Source: Paraktedonobacter sp036384215
GTDB lineage: Bacteria > Chloroflexota > Ktedonobacteria > Ktedonobacterales > Ktedonobacteraceae
NCBI GenBank assembly: GCA_036384215.1
Contig: DASVMX010000561.1
Span: forward strand, 1 to 16,364
Direction: 5' to 3'
Length of the DNA stretch: 16,364 nucleotides
Below are positions 1 through 6,572 of this stretch, in pieces. The notes under the pieces were generated by a model. That model was not told the DNA's origin. It saw nothing but the letters and a program-made list of their open reading frames with translations, and did not search any database. A program made the translations under genes and the position numbers. The stretch's first letter is position 1. The number at the start of each line of letters is the position of its first letter.

Positions 1-759
1 GAAGACCACTTTATCCAGGTAGGGCAGACCCGCCTGATAATAGTTGGGGTTACGCACCAGGGTGTAGATCTGCTGCGAGGTGCTGTTCGCCGCATCGATC
101 TTGAACGGACCGCTGACCACATCCGGCAACTGGCCTTGAGGCGACTTGAGGATGTCAGCGGGCTTCATGCTCTGGAACTCGTGCATGGGCAGTGGGCTGC
201 CAGGGTTGGCATCCGCGAAGGTAGGCACGAACGGACCAATCGGCTTGTCCAGGTGCATGGTGATCGTCAAATTATCCGAGGAAACATCCGTCGAGGTGAT
301 ATCCTGGAAGCCTGTGGTGAATTTCTCACCAAAAGTCGGATCATTCCAGGTCTTGATGCTGTACGCGAGGTCGCGCGCATCCAGAGGCTGGCCGTCAGAC
401 CACTTCAAACCCGGGCGGAAGTGGAATGTCCAGGTCTTCAGGTCCGCGCTGGCCCCACCGTTGGCAACAGTCGGAATCTCAGTGATCAGGCCAGGATGGA
501 GAGCGCCAAGCGCGTCACCATACACAACAGGGGTATACAGCGCCTGGTCGATCAAAACGGAATACGTTGTGTCAGATCCCTGCGGCAACAACGAACCTGG
601 CGCAGCGGGAACCTCGTCAAGCCAGGTTCCTCCTTTGACCGGGTTATTGTTGGTGGGGGCAACAGTTCCCTGCGCGCCACAAGCGGACAGGAACAACGCC
701 AACAAGGAGAAGAATGTGACCGAGAGCATCAATAGACGTGTCTTGGGTCTTTTGAGCAT
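1..759 (-). CDS. Peptide-type ABC transporter substrate-binding lipoprotein (5' part; gene runs off the left edge)
   Basis: The 253 visible residues are the N-terminal part of a family 5 extracellular solute-binding protein (SBP_bac_5), the group that captures oligopeptides, dipeptides or nickel for an ABC importer. The start ATG at 757-759 has a good ribosome binding site just upstream (AGGGAGG on the minus strand, about 766-772). Residues 1-26 form a lipoprotein signal peptide: basic KRPKTR, a hydrophobic stretch, then the lipobox LSAC with Cys27 as the lipidation site. After a short linker come family hallmarks: WTFHFRPGLKWSDGQPLDA with DLAYSIKTWNDP (roughly residues 110-145), and VSGPFKI near residue 215. 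The mature protein should be anchored outside the cytoplasmic membrane. Family members are usually 500-600 residues, so more than half lies beyond base 1. No permease or ATPase gene is visible, and the ligand cannot be told from this part. Family assignment is firm; substrate is unknown. Confidence 0.93.
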   Translation of the reverse strand, partial: MLKRPKTRLLMLSVTFFSLLALFLSACGAQGTVAPTNNNPVKGGTWLDEVPAAPGSLLPQGSDTTYSVLIDQALYTPVVYGDALGALHPGLITEIPTVANGGASADLKTWTFHFRPGLKWSDGQPLDARDLAYSIKTWNDPTFGEKFTTGFQDITSTDVSSDNLTITMHLDKPIGPFVPTFADANPGSPLPMHEFQSMKPADILKSPQGQLPDVVSGPFKIDAANSTSQQIYTLVRNPNYYQAGLPYLDKVVF

Positions 760-1196
760 CGTGTCCTCCCTAAAAATAACTAATACACCAGTGATATCGC
801 TCGTGAGTCCTTTTCTTGCCCACTCCCGCGCGACACCAGCGCAGCCAGATACGGCACCGCTGCGCTGCCCAATTAAAATCCATAATCATGAATATAGAGG
901 GCTACATATTATACGTCATCTCCTCTGACTTTTCTCACACTATTCTCAGCTAATTTTGGAGATTTGGGCAATTTCTCTAAAAATTGGGGGCTTCCAGGCT
1001 CCCTCCAGGCCAATCAAAACATCCATCATGCTTTTCTAGCCCCACAAACAGCTCCTTCTTTGGGCGCTTTTCATAAAAAAGCCCGGCCATAATATTACAC
1101 CTGAGAAGCTGCTTTGCCTCTCTCTCGCTTCCTTTTTAGATCCGCTGAGCAGTTCTTTTCTCGTCTATCTACTCTCTCTTAAAAATATCTGAGAGG
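760..1196. other. AT-rich intergenic region between methyltransferase and binding-protein genes
   Basis: This 437-base gap holds the presumed promoter and leader of the substrate-binding protein and the 3' end of the methyltransferase transcript, both on the minus strand. I see no convincing gene. It is more AT-rich than the flanking coding DNA. A weak stem (CAATTT/AAATTG, 969-986) is present, but there is no clear intrinsic terminator after the methyltransferase stop codon. Confidence 0.6.
908..936 (-). promoter_or_regulatory. Candidate promoter for the substrate-binding lipoprotein gene
   Basis: A perfect TATAAT -10 box lies on the minus strand at 913-908. The -35 region is poor: GAGAAA at 17-bp spacing, and GTGAGA a little further upstream at about 19 bp. 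Transcription would begin near base 901 and give a leader of about 140 nt before the ATG at 759. The call rests mainly on the -10 box and the location. Confidence 0.35.
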
Positions 1197-2345
1197 TTAC
1201 ACGACCCGCAAATCTCGCCTTCGCCCTGGCTTGCAGCGCCACTTCCGGTGTGGACGAAGCACAAGAAATATCTGCATAGCCAGGGGCAAAGAGATCGCAA
1301 AACGCAGTGGCACAGGATACAGCGACAGCGCCCACCAGCGAAATTGGGGCGCGTCCACCTCCGCCAGTTGCTGCGCAGCGTGCAAGGTCTCTGGCTCACC
1401 AGCACAGCGATAACGCAAATCGGGAAAGGTTCGCGCCAGGCGATAACGCTGATAAGCAACTCCCAGGTAATGGTTCTCAATGCCCACCCAGCCACGTCCC
1501 AGGCGCTGCGCAACCACCAGCGCTGTGCCGCTTCCGCAGAAAGGGTCCAGCACAACTCCACCCTCATTGCTGCTCGCCAGGATAATGCGCTCCAGTAGCG
1601 CCTCCGGCTTCTGCGTGGGATACCCCAGGCGCTGCCCGTCAGCGGCCCCCAACGCGGGCAATTCCCAGACATCTTTCATATACACCCATGTATATTCGCC
1701 GCGCTCATCGCGCAAAAATTCGCTTTTCTTGAATCCATAGCGATGCATCATATACGACTTCTCTTTCTGCGCGTGAAAAATATAACGCTCGCTTTTTGAG
1801 TAAAAAAAGATTAGATCGTGCTTTCTCGCGAAATGCCGCTGCGAAGCGCCGCCTGTCTTATAAAACCAGACGATTTCATTGCGAAAATTCTCTCCCCCAA
1901 AGACTGCATCCAGTAACAACTTGAGATAATGGCTGGCTGCTGGATCACAATGCAAATAAACACTGCCCTCCGCCTTTAAGACACGCCGCAGTTCAACCAG
2001 CCGCGCGCCCATCATTACCAGGTACGCCAGCAGCGGCCCCATTCCCAATAAAGCGCGCAGGGTACTCAGAGCACGCCCCACAACCTCTGGCACAACAGTC
2101 ACTACCGCCTCGTATGCCTGCTCAGCCTCTGGCCCCCAGCGCCAGATATCCCCAAAAGCTCGCGCCCTGCCCTGCCCGCGCGCGATTGGCTGAACCTGTC
2201 GAAAAAATGCTTGATAGTTGCGCTGGGAATAAAAAGGAGGATCGAGGTAGATTAAATCCACGCTCTCATCGGCCAGGTGCGCGCGCAGCACCTGCAAATT
2301 ATCGCCGTAATATACTATTCGCGCGGGCTCCGGTGCTTGATCCAT
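1197..2345 (-). CDS. Site-specific DNA methyltransferase, beta class (probably N6-adenine), C-terminus atypical
   Basis: Transfers a methyl group from S-adenosylmethionine to a base in a specific DNA site. Catalytic motif IV (LDPPF, about residues 35-38) precedes the AdoMet-binding motif I (DPFCGSGTA, about 267-275), with the variable target-recognition region between them; this order defines the beta class. DPPF points to N6-adenine rather than N4-cytosine, which usually has SPPY. YPTQKPEALLERII just before motif I is also typical. Two in-frame ATGs lie at 2351 and 2345. The ribosome binding site (AGGGGG, ending about 2353) is only one base from the first but about seven from the second, so I chose 2345 (382 aa). 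Near the end, QFRWWALSL resembles the start of the C-terminal domain of longer relatives, but the sequence then turns into an unrelated basic tail and stops about 40 residues later. No endonuclease gene is adjacent, so it is likely solitary or degraded. Confidence 0.88.
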   Translation of the reverse strand: MDQAPEPARIVYYGDNLQVLRAHLADESVDLIYLDPPFYSQRNYQAFFRQVQPIARGQGRARAFGDIWRWGPEAEQAYEAVVTVVPEVVGRALSTLRALLGMGPLLAYLVMMGARLVELRRVLKAEGSVYLHCDPAASHYLKLLLDAVFGGENFRNEIVWFYKTGGASQRHFARKHDLIFFYSKSERYIFHAQKEKSYMMHRYGFKKSEFLRDERGEYTWVYMKDVWELPALGAADGQRLGYPTQKPEALLERIILASSNEGGVVLDPFCGSGTALVVAQRLGRGWVGIENHYLGVAYQRYRLARTFPDLRYRCAGEPETLHAAQQLAEVDAPQFRWWALSLYPVPLRFAISLPLAMQIFLVLRPHRKWRCKPGRRRDLRVV

Positions 2346-2351
2346 CGTCAT

Positions 2352-2357
2352 ACCCCC
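2352..2357 (-). promoter_or_regulatory. Ribosome binding site deciding the methyltransferase start
   Basis: The G-rich core of AGGGGG lies immediately before the upstream ATG (2351), too close to serve it. It has normal spacing to the second ATG at 2345, which favours the shorter protein. Confidence 0.5.
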
Positions 2358-2472
2358 TGTTGTTCTCTACTCCATTCCTCTGACACCAGTGTAAAGATGC
2401 CTCCCAACCCTCCAATAATCTCTTCCCTTCTCTGTTACGATTTACTTTTGATTAGGTTTCCTGAAGTATCAT

Positions 2473-2504
2473 CTGACACATCTATTAGATTCGATGATTA
2501 TAAT
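2473..2504 (+). promoter_or_regulatory. Candidate promoter for the P450-MMPL unit
   Basis: A perfect TATAAT lies at 2499-2504, about 40 bases before the P450 start. CTGACA (2473-2478, five of six matches to TTGACA) lies upstream with a 20-bp spacer. That is longer than the usual 16-18 bp, so the promoter may be weak, activator-dependent, or may use another -35. The divergent methyltransferase promoter must lie in the same 200-base gap, but I could not place it. Confidence 0.4.
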
Positions 2505-2544
2505 GGATTTTGGAGTTTTGAGAAGTTGATAGGGATGAGGTAGT

Positions 2545-3912
2545 ATGTCAACAACGCATATCACAACCCACCTGCCGGGTCAGAAAACATTTCACTTCCT
2601 GAAAGGCGTCCCGCTGCTGGGCAATTTGCCCGATTTCACCAGAGACCGCCTGGGCCTCTTCCAGCGTATGGCACGCACCGCCGATGTCTGCGGTATACAC
2701 TTCGGGCCTTTCCCCGGCATACTCTTCAATAAACCAGAACACGTTCACAGCATCATGGTCGAGCATGCGTATGCTTTCGATAAAGGCTCTGCCGTTCATA
2801 ATATCGTGCGGCCCGCGATTGGCGATGGCATCGTCAGCAGCGAGGGCGATTTTCATCGTCGCCAGCGCAAGTTGATGGCTCCGGCCTTTCAGCCACGCCA
2901 GATTGCCAGCTATGCCGAGATTATCAGCCACTATGGGGAACTGACGCAGCAGAACTGGGCAGATGGTATGGTGATCGATATCAACCAGCACATGAGCAAT
3001 ATTACCATGAGCGTGATTGGCAAGACGCTCTTCGGCGCGGATGTCTTTACCTCGACCGGAGAACTGGGCGCGGCGATGCTGACGACCTTTGAATACGTCT
3101 CGCACGCGTTCTCGTTGCCTTTTCAGCTCCCCTATAGCTGGCCGCTCCCGCGCCACCGCCGCATGCGCAAGGCCGCCGCACTCCTGCGCTCTTATATGCG
3201 GCACTTTATTGAGGAACGGCGCGCACACCCTGGCGCGCACAACGATTTTCTCGCGCTTTTGCTCGAAGCCAGCGACGATGAAGGCCAGCAGATGAGCGAT
3301 GAACAGGTGATGGCCGAGTGCCTGACGCTCTTTGGCGCGGGCTATGAGACCACTGCCGCCGCGCTCTCCTGGGCCTGGTATCTACTCTGCAAGCATCCTG
3401 AGATGTATCAGAAAGTACGGCACGAGGTCGACTCGGTCTTGCAGGGCCGCACGCCAACCTATGCCGACCTGGAACAGCTACCCTACTGCTTACAGGTTTT
3501 AAAAGAAGCGATCCGGCTCTACCCGCCAGCTTACGCAACGTGCCGGCGCGCTCTTGATGATATCGAGATTGATGGCTATTGTGTTCCCAGGGGGTGGGCT
3601 GTGCTACTTGTCCCATACACCCTCCACCGCCGCGAGGATGCTTTCCCGCAACCAGAACGCTTTGATCCCGAACGCTTTGCACCAGCGCGAGAAAAACAGC
3701 TTCCACGCTATGCCTACGTGCCCTTTGGCGCGGGACCGCGCGTCTGCCTGGGGCTGCACTTCTCTCTGCTTGAAGGTCATCTTTTGCTCGCGACTCTCGC
3801 TCAACGCGTGAGCTTTTCTCTGGTTCCAGGACAGATCATGAACCCGGATCTGGTCGATCACCTGGTACTGCGACCCGCCGGAACTCTCTACGCGACCATC
3901 ACCAGGCGTTGA
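2545..3912 (+). CDS. Cytochrome P450
   Basis: Heme-thiolate monooxygenase of 455 residues, normal for a soluble bacterial P450. All core signatures are present. The helix C region is GDFHRRQRKLMAPAF. The I-helix oxygen-activation motif is AGYETT (265-270). The K-helix ExxR is E321-A-I-R324. A PERF-type segment (FDPERF) precedes the heme-binding loop FGAGPRVCLG (394-403), whose Cys401 is the axial heme ligand. There is no N-terminal membrane anchor and no fused reductase, so it needs separate redox partners, none of which are in the window. The start ATG follows GATGAGGTAGT, a modest ribosome binding site. The protein looks nearer to the fatty-acid/lipid-hydroxylating, eukaryote-like P450s than to the camphor-type ones, but that is an impression. 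The MMPL transporter gene follows after 81 bases on the same strand, suggesting one transcript. The substrate cannot be read from sequence. Confidence 0.96.
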   Translation: MSTTHITTHLPGQKTFHFLKGVPLLGNLPDFTRDRLGLFQRMARTADVCGIHFGPFPGILFNKPEHVHSIMVEHAYAFDKGSAVHNIVRPAIGDGIVSSEGDFHRRQRKLMAPAFQPRQIASYAEIISHYGELTQQNWADGMVIDINQHMSNITMSVIGKTLFGADVFTSTGELGAAMLTTFEYVSHAFSLPFQLPYSWPLPRHRRMRKAAALLRSYMRHFIEERRAHPGAHNDFLALLLEASDDEGQQMSDEQVMAECLTLFGAGYETTAAALSWAWYLLCKHPEMYQKVRHEVDSVLQGRTPTYADLEQLPYCLQVLKEAIRLYPPAYATCRRALDDIEIDGYCVPRGWAVLLVPYTLHRREDAFPQPERFDPERFAPAREKQLPRYAYVPFGAGPRVCLGLHFSLLEGHLLLATLAQRVSFSLVPGQIMNPDLVDHLVLRPAGTLYATITRR

Positions 3913-3926
3913 TGTTCGCGCGAACA
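3913..3926. repeat. Perfect 14-bp palindrome directly after the P450 stop codon
   Basis: TGTTCGCGCGAACA is a perfect inverted repeat that begins on the base after the P450 TGA and lies 67 bases upstream of the MMPL start. It is long enough to bind a dimeric repressor and sits where it could control the downstream gene. It could also be a short RNA hairpin. No promoter is obvious beside it. Confidence 0.4.
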
Positions 3927-3993
3927 ATAATGCACAGGAGACCCTCTTAGTTCCGATTTTGCGCCAGATAGCGCTCACACAAAGGAACTGGTT

Positions 3994-6321
3994 ATGCTTA
4001 CAAAATTCGGCAACTTTCTGTACCACGAGCGGGTGGTCGTTCTTTTGATGGCCCTCGCGCTCCTTTTTGACATGGGCATTTTTGGCCTCGGTATCTTTAG
4101 CATGACGAAAAATGGCGGCTATGATAACCCTGATAGCGAGTCAACCCAGGCCAGGCAACTGCTCGATACCAGGCTAGGCGGCTCTTTTGCCGATGTGATT
4201 GTCTTTCTGCAAAGCCCAACCCTGCGCGCTAGCAATCCGGCCTTTACTCGAACAGCGCAGGCACTACTCTCTTCCCTGAATACACGCCCGGAGGTGGGTG
4301 CGCTCACTTCCTACTACACCACGCACAACCCGCTCCTCCTCTCACGCGATGAACACGAAACTTTCATCCTCTTCCAGCTAACCAGCCAGGACCTGGCAAC
4401 TAAACAGGCCGAGTACCAGCAAATCTGCCCGTTGCTGACTTCGTCCTCACCGCTGGTACAGGTTAGCATGGGCGGCAATGTCCCGGTGAATATCGCCGTC
4501 AGCCAGCAGGTCAATGCCGACCTGGGGCGCGCCGAGATGTTTACGTTGCCCGTTCTCGCTCTGCTACTGTTGCTGGTTTTTGGGGGTGTGATCGCGGCTC
4601 TCTTGCCCCTGCTGACCGGGGCCGCGGCTATCCTCGGCGCGTTTACTGTCCTGCGCTTGCTGACAAAAACGACGGATGTCTCGGTCTATGCAATCAACGT
4701 AGTGACTATGCTCGGCCTGGGGATGGCTATCGATTATTCTCTGCTCATCATTACACGCTTTCGCGAAGAGCTGCACAGAAATGAGTGCGATGTCCCCGGC
4801 GCCCTGCAACGCACCATGGCAACCGCCGGGCGCACGGTGATCTTTTCGGCCCTGACCATTGGTACCAGTCTGATCAGTCTGCTGCTCTTCCCGCTGACCT
4901 TTTTGCGCAGCATCGGACTCGGCGCCATCTCAGCAGTGCTGGTGGTAATGCTGACGTCCCTGACCCTGCTGCCAGCCATTCTGGCCCTCCTCGGCACTCG
5001 TGTAAACGCGCTCTCTTTTACTCGCCTCTTCCGGCGCTCACAGGCGCGCATCCCCACCACTTTCACCGAACATCGTGGCTCCTGGTACCGCCTCTCCGAA
5101 CTGGTAATGCGCAAGCCTGGACCCGTCGCTCTGGCTGTGCTCGCGTTCTTACTTGTCCTGGTCTGGCCATTCTTGCATATTACCTTCGCGACGCCTGACG
5201 AAAATATCCTGCCTGCTGGCCAACCCGCTCGTGTGGTCAGCCAGCGCATTGCCCAGGATTTTGCCCAGCAAGGCAATGCTCAGTTCAACATTGCAATCGA
5301 GACCCCCGGTAATGCGCTCTCCGCTTCTAACCTGGCCAGCCTCGACAATTATGTCAAAGAGATTATTGCCATCCCCGGCGTTGAGCATGTAACCAGCCTG
5401 GTGACCGCCAGGGCAAACATAAGCCTGGCCGAATATGAACAGATATATGCCCGGCCCGCCCTCAATCCACAACTGGCCTGGATAGCGCGCCAGCTGGCCA
5501 GTGGCAACCTGACCCGCGTGACGGTCGAGTTGCGACCAACGGATCACTCTGATGCGGCCATCTCAATTGTTAACCAGGTACGCTCCCTGACAGTGCCAGG
5601 CGGACTCAAGCCGCTGGTCGACGGGATTACCCCTGAACAGATCGATCTGCTCACCAGCCTGGCCTCGACGCTACCTCTGGCTATTCTGGTGATTGTCGTT
5701 TCGATCTTTGTACTCCTCTTTTTGATGACTGGCTCACTGATCGTGCCGCTCAAGGCGATTGTCCTCAATATTCTCTCGCTTTCGGCCACCTTCGGCGGAC
5801 TGGTCTGGATCTTTCAGGATGGCCACCTCCAGTCCTTGCTGAACTTCCAATCCACCGGCAGCATCGACGCAACGCAGCCTGTGTTGATCTTCGCCATCGC
5901 CTTCGGCCTGTCGATGGATTACGAGGTCTTTCTGCTCAGCCGTATCAAGGAGCGCTTTGACCAGACCGGCAACAATCGCCTGGCCGTCTCGTCCGGCTTA
6001 CAACGCACCGGCAGCCTGATTACGAGCGAGGCGCTTTTGCTGGCCGTGGTGCTGGGCGCCTTTGGCATGGCCAGAATTATTTTTATTCAGGAAATTGGCC
6101 TTGGCCTGGCTCTCGCGGTGATTATGGACGCCACACTGATCCGCATGCTGCTGGTGCCTGCAACGATGCGCCTGCTCGGCAATCTTAACTGGTGGGCACC
6201 CGCGCCCCTGTGCTGGCTCTGGCAATACATCGGCCTCGCCGAAACGCCAGTGATCACACACGAGGAACTCTCTCTGGAGGAAACCCAACCTCTCAGAGAA
6301 ACTATAAAGCAAAGCGCCTGA
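3994..6321 (+). CDS. MMPL-family RND transporter
   Basis: Integral membrane exporter of the RND superfamily, MMPL branch (PF03176), typically moving lipids or hydrophobic compounds with proton-motive force. The 775 residues form two repeats. The first transmembrane helix is at about 14-36, then an extracytoplasmic domain to about 180, then helices at about 183-335. The pattern repeats with a helix at about 378-400, a second extracytoplasmic domain, and helices from about 559 to 745. The Asp-Tyr pairs that couple proton flow in MmpL proteins are present in both halves: D247-Y248 in GLGMAIDYS and D642-Y643 in GLSMDYEVF. The start has a clear ribosome binding site, AAAGGA at 3981-3986, seven bases before the ATG. 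It probably shares a transcript with the upstream P450. The short charged C-terminus has no extra domain. The family call is secure; the cargo is unknown. Confidence 0.95.
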   Translation: MLTKFGNFLYHERVVVLLMALALLFDMGIFGLGIFSMTKNGGYDNPDSESTQARQLLDTRLGGSFADVIVFLQSPTLRASNPAFTRTAQALLSSLNTRPEVGALTSYYTTHNPLLLSRDEHETFILFQLTSQDLATKQAEYQQICPLLTSSSPLVQVSMGGNVPVNIAVSQQVNADLGRAEMFTLPVLALLLLLVFGGVIAALLPLLTGAAAILGAFTVLRLLTKTTDVSVYAINVVTMLGLGMAIDYSLLIITRFREELHRNECDVPGALQRTMATAGRTVIFSALTIGTSLISLLLFPLTFLRSIGLGAISAVLVVMLTSLTLLPAILALLGTRVNALSFTRLFRRSQARIPTTFTEHRGSWYRLSELVMRKPGPVALAVLAFLLVLVWPFLHITFATPDENILPAGQPARVVSQRIAQDFAQQGNAQFNIAIETPGNALSASNLASLDNYVKEIIAIPGVEHVTSLVTARANISLAEYEQIYARPALNPQLAWIARQLASGNLTRVTVELRPTDHSDAAISIVNQVRSLTVPGGLKPLVDGITPEQIDLLTSLASTLPLAILVIVVSIFVLLFLMTGSLIVPLKAIVLNILSLSATFGGLVWIFQDGHLQSLLNFQSTGSIDATQPVLIFAIAFGLSMDYEVFLLSRIKERFDQTGNNRLAVSSGLQRTGSLITSEALLLAVVLGAFGMARIIFIQEIGLGLALAVIMDATLIRMLLVPATMRLLGNLNWWAPAPLCWLWQYIGLAETPVITHEELSLEETQPLRETIKQSA

Positions 6322-6336
6322 GCTTTTCCAGCGAGA

Positions 6337-6388
6337 GAGGCAGCGGGTGCGCCGATTGTCCGTGAACAATCGGCGCGCCCGCTGCCTC
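6337..6388. repeat. Long stable hairpin (23-bp stem) after the MMPL gene
   Basis: The arms 6337-6359 and 6366-6388 are inverted copies pairing over 23 positions, with one T-to-G wobble position and a 6-base loop (CCGTGA). It starts 16 bases after the MMPL stop. There is no T-run after either arm, so it is not a standard intrinsic terminator on either strand. It may act as an RNA 3'-end stabiliser, a Rho-linked end, or be a member of a dispersed palindromic repeat family. No second copy was found in the window. Confidence 0.7.
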
Positions 6389-6427
6389 CCGTTGTACCCA
6401 CGTCCCCTGACAAACAGGCCATTCTCA

Positions 6428-6457
6428 TTGGTCAATCTTCCAGATCGGCGCTATAAT
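6428..6457 (+). promoter_or_regulatory. Candidate promoter of the menaquinone operon
   Basis: TTGGTC (6428-6433) and TATAAT (6452-6457) are separated by 18 bp. The -10 is perfect and the -35 keeps the TTG core. Transcription would start near 6464, about 109 bases before menF. It is the best-looking promoter in the 250-base gap and lies just after the long hairpin that separates this operon from the MMPL gene. Confidence 0.5.
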
Positions 6458-6466
6458 ACTATAGAC

Positions 6467-6565
6467 ATGACCCGACAGTTTTCTAAAGTAAATAAAAGGC
6501 CGCAAACGAGCCTGGTTGGCTGGCTTATCCCAGCCGGGCCATCCCGCTTCGCGATGATTAGATAG
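6467..6565 (+). CDS. Possible leader peptide ORF ahead of menF (32 aa)
   Basis: An ATG at 6467 opens a 32-codon frame (begins MTRQFSKVNKRPQ, ends RFAMIR) that stops with TAG seven bases before the menF ATG. The predicted transcript start is only a few bases upstream of this ATG, so it would be translated leaderless or nearly so. menF has no clear ribosome binding site of its own, so translation of this frame could feed ribosomes to menF. The frame contains a small hairpin (stem GGCTGG 6518-6523 with CCAGCC 6530-6535). It resembles no family I know and could be chance; confidence is low. Confidence 0.25.
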   Translation: MTRQFSKVNKRPQTSLVGWLIPAGPSRFAMIR

Positions 6566-6572
6566 ACATATT

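Noticed and set aside
136..928. Long plus-strand open frames (136-735 and 146-928)
   Set aside because: They are antisense to the substrate-binding protein gene, whose minus-strand frame has a signal peptide, lipobox and family motifs. Their translations have no recognisable domain.
969..986. CAATTT/AAATTG stem as a terminator for the methyltransferase
   Set aside because: Only six AT-rich pairs, no T-run, and more than 200 bases from the stop codon.
946..1029. Minus-strand 27-codon ORF in the left intergenic region
   Set aside because: It has no good ribosome binding site and no recognisable content, and an ORF this short is expected by chance.
3913..3926. LexA/SOS box
   Set aside because: The Bacillus-type box is GAAC-N4-GTTC. 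Here the half-sites are the other way round (GTTC-GCGC-GAAC), so I keep it only as an unassigned palindrome.
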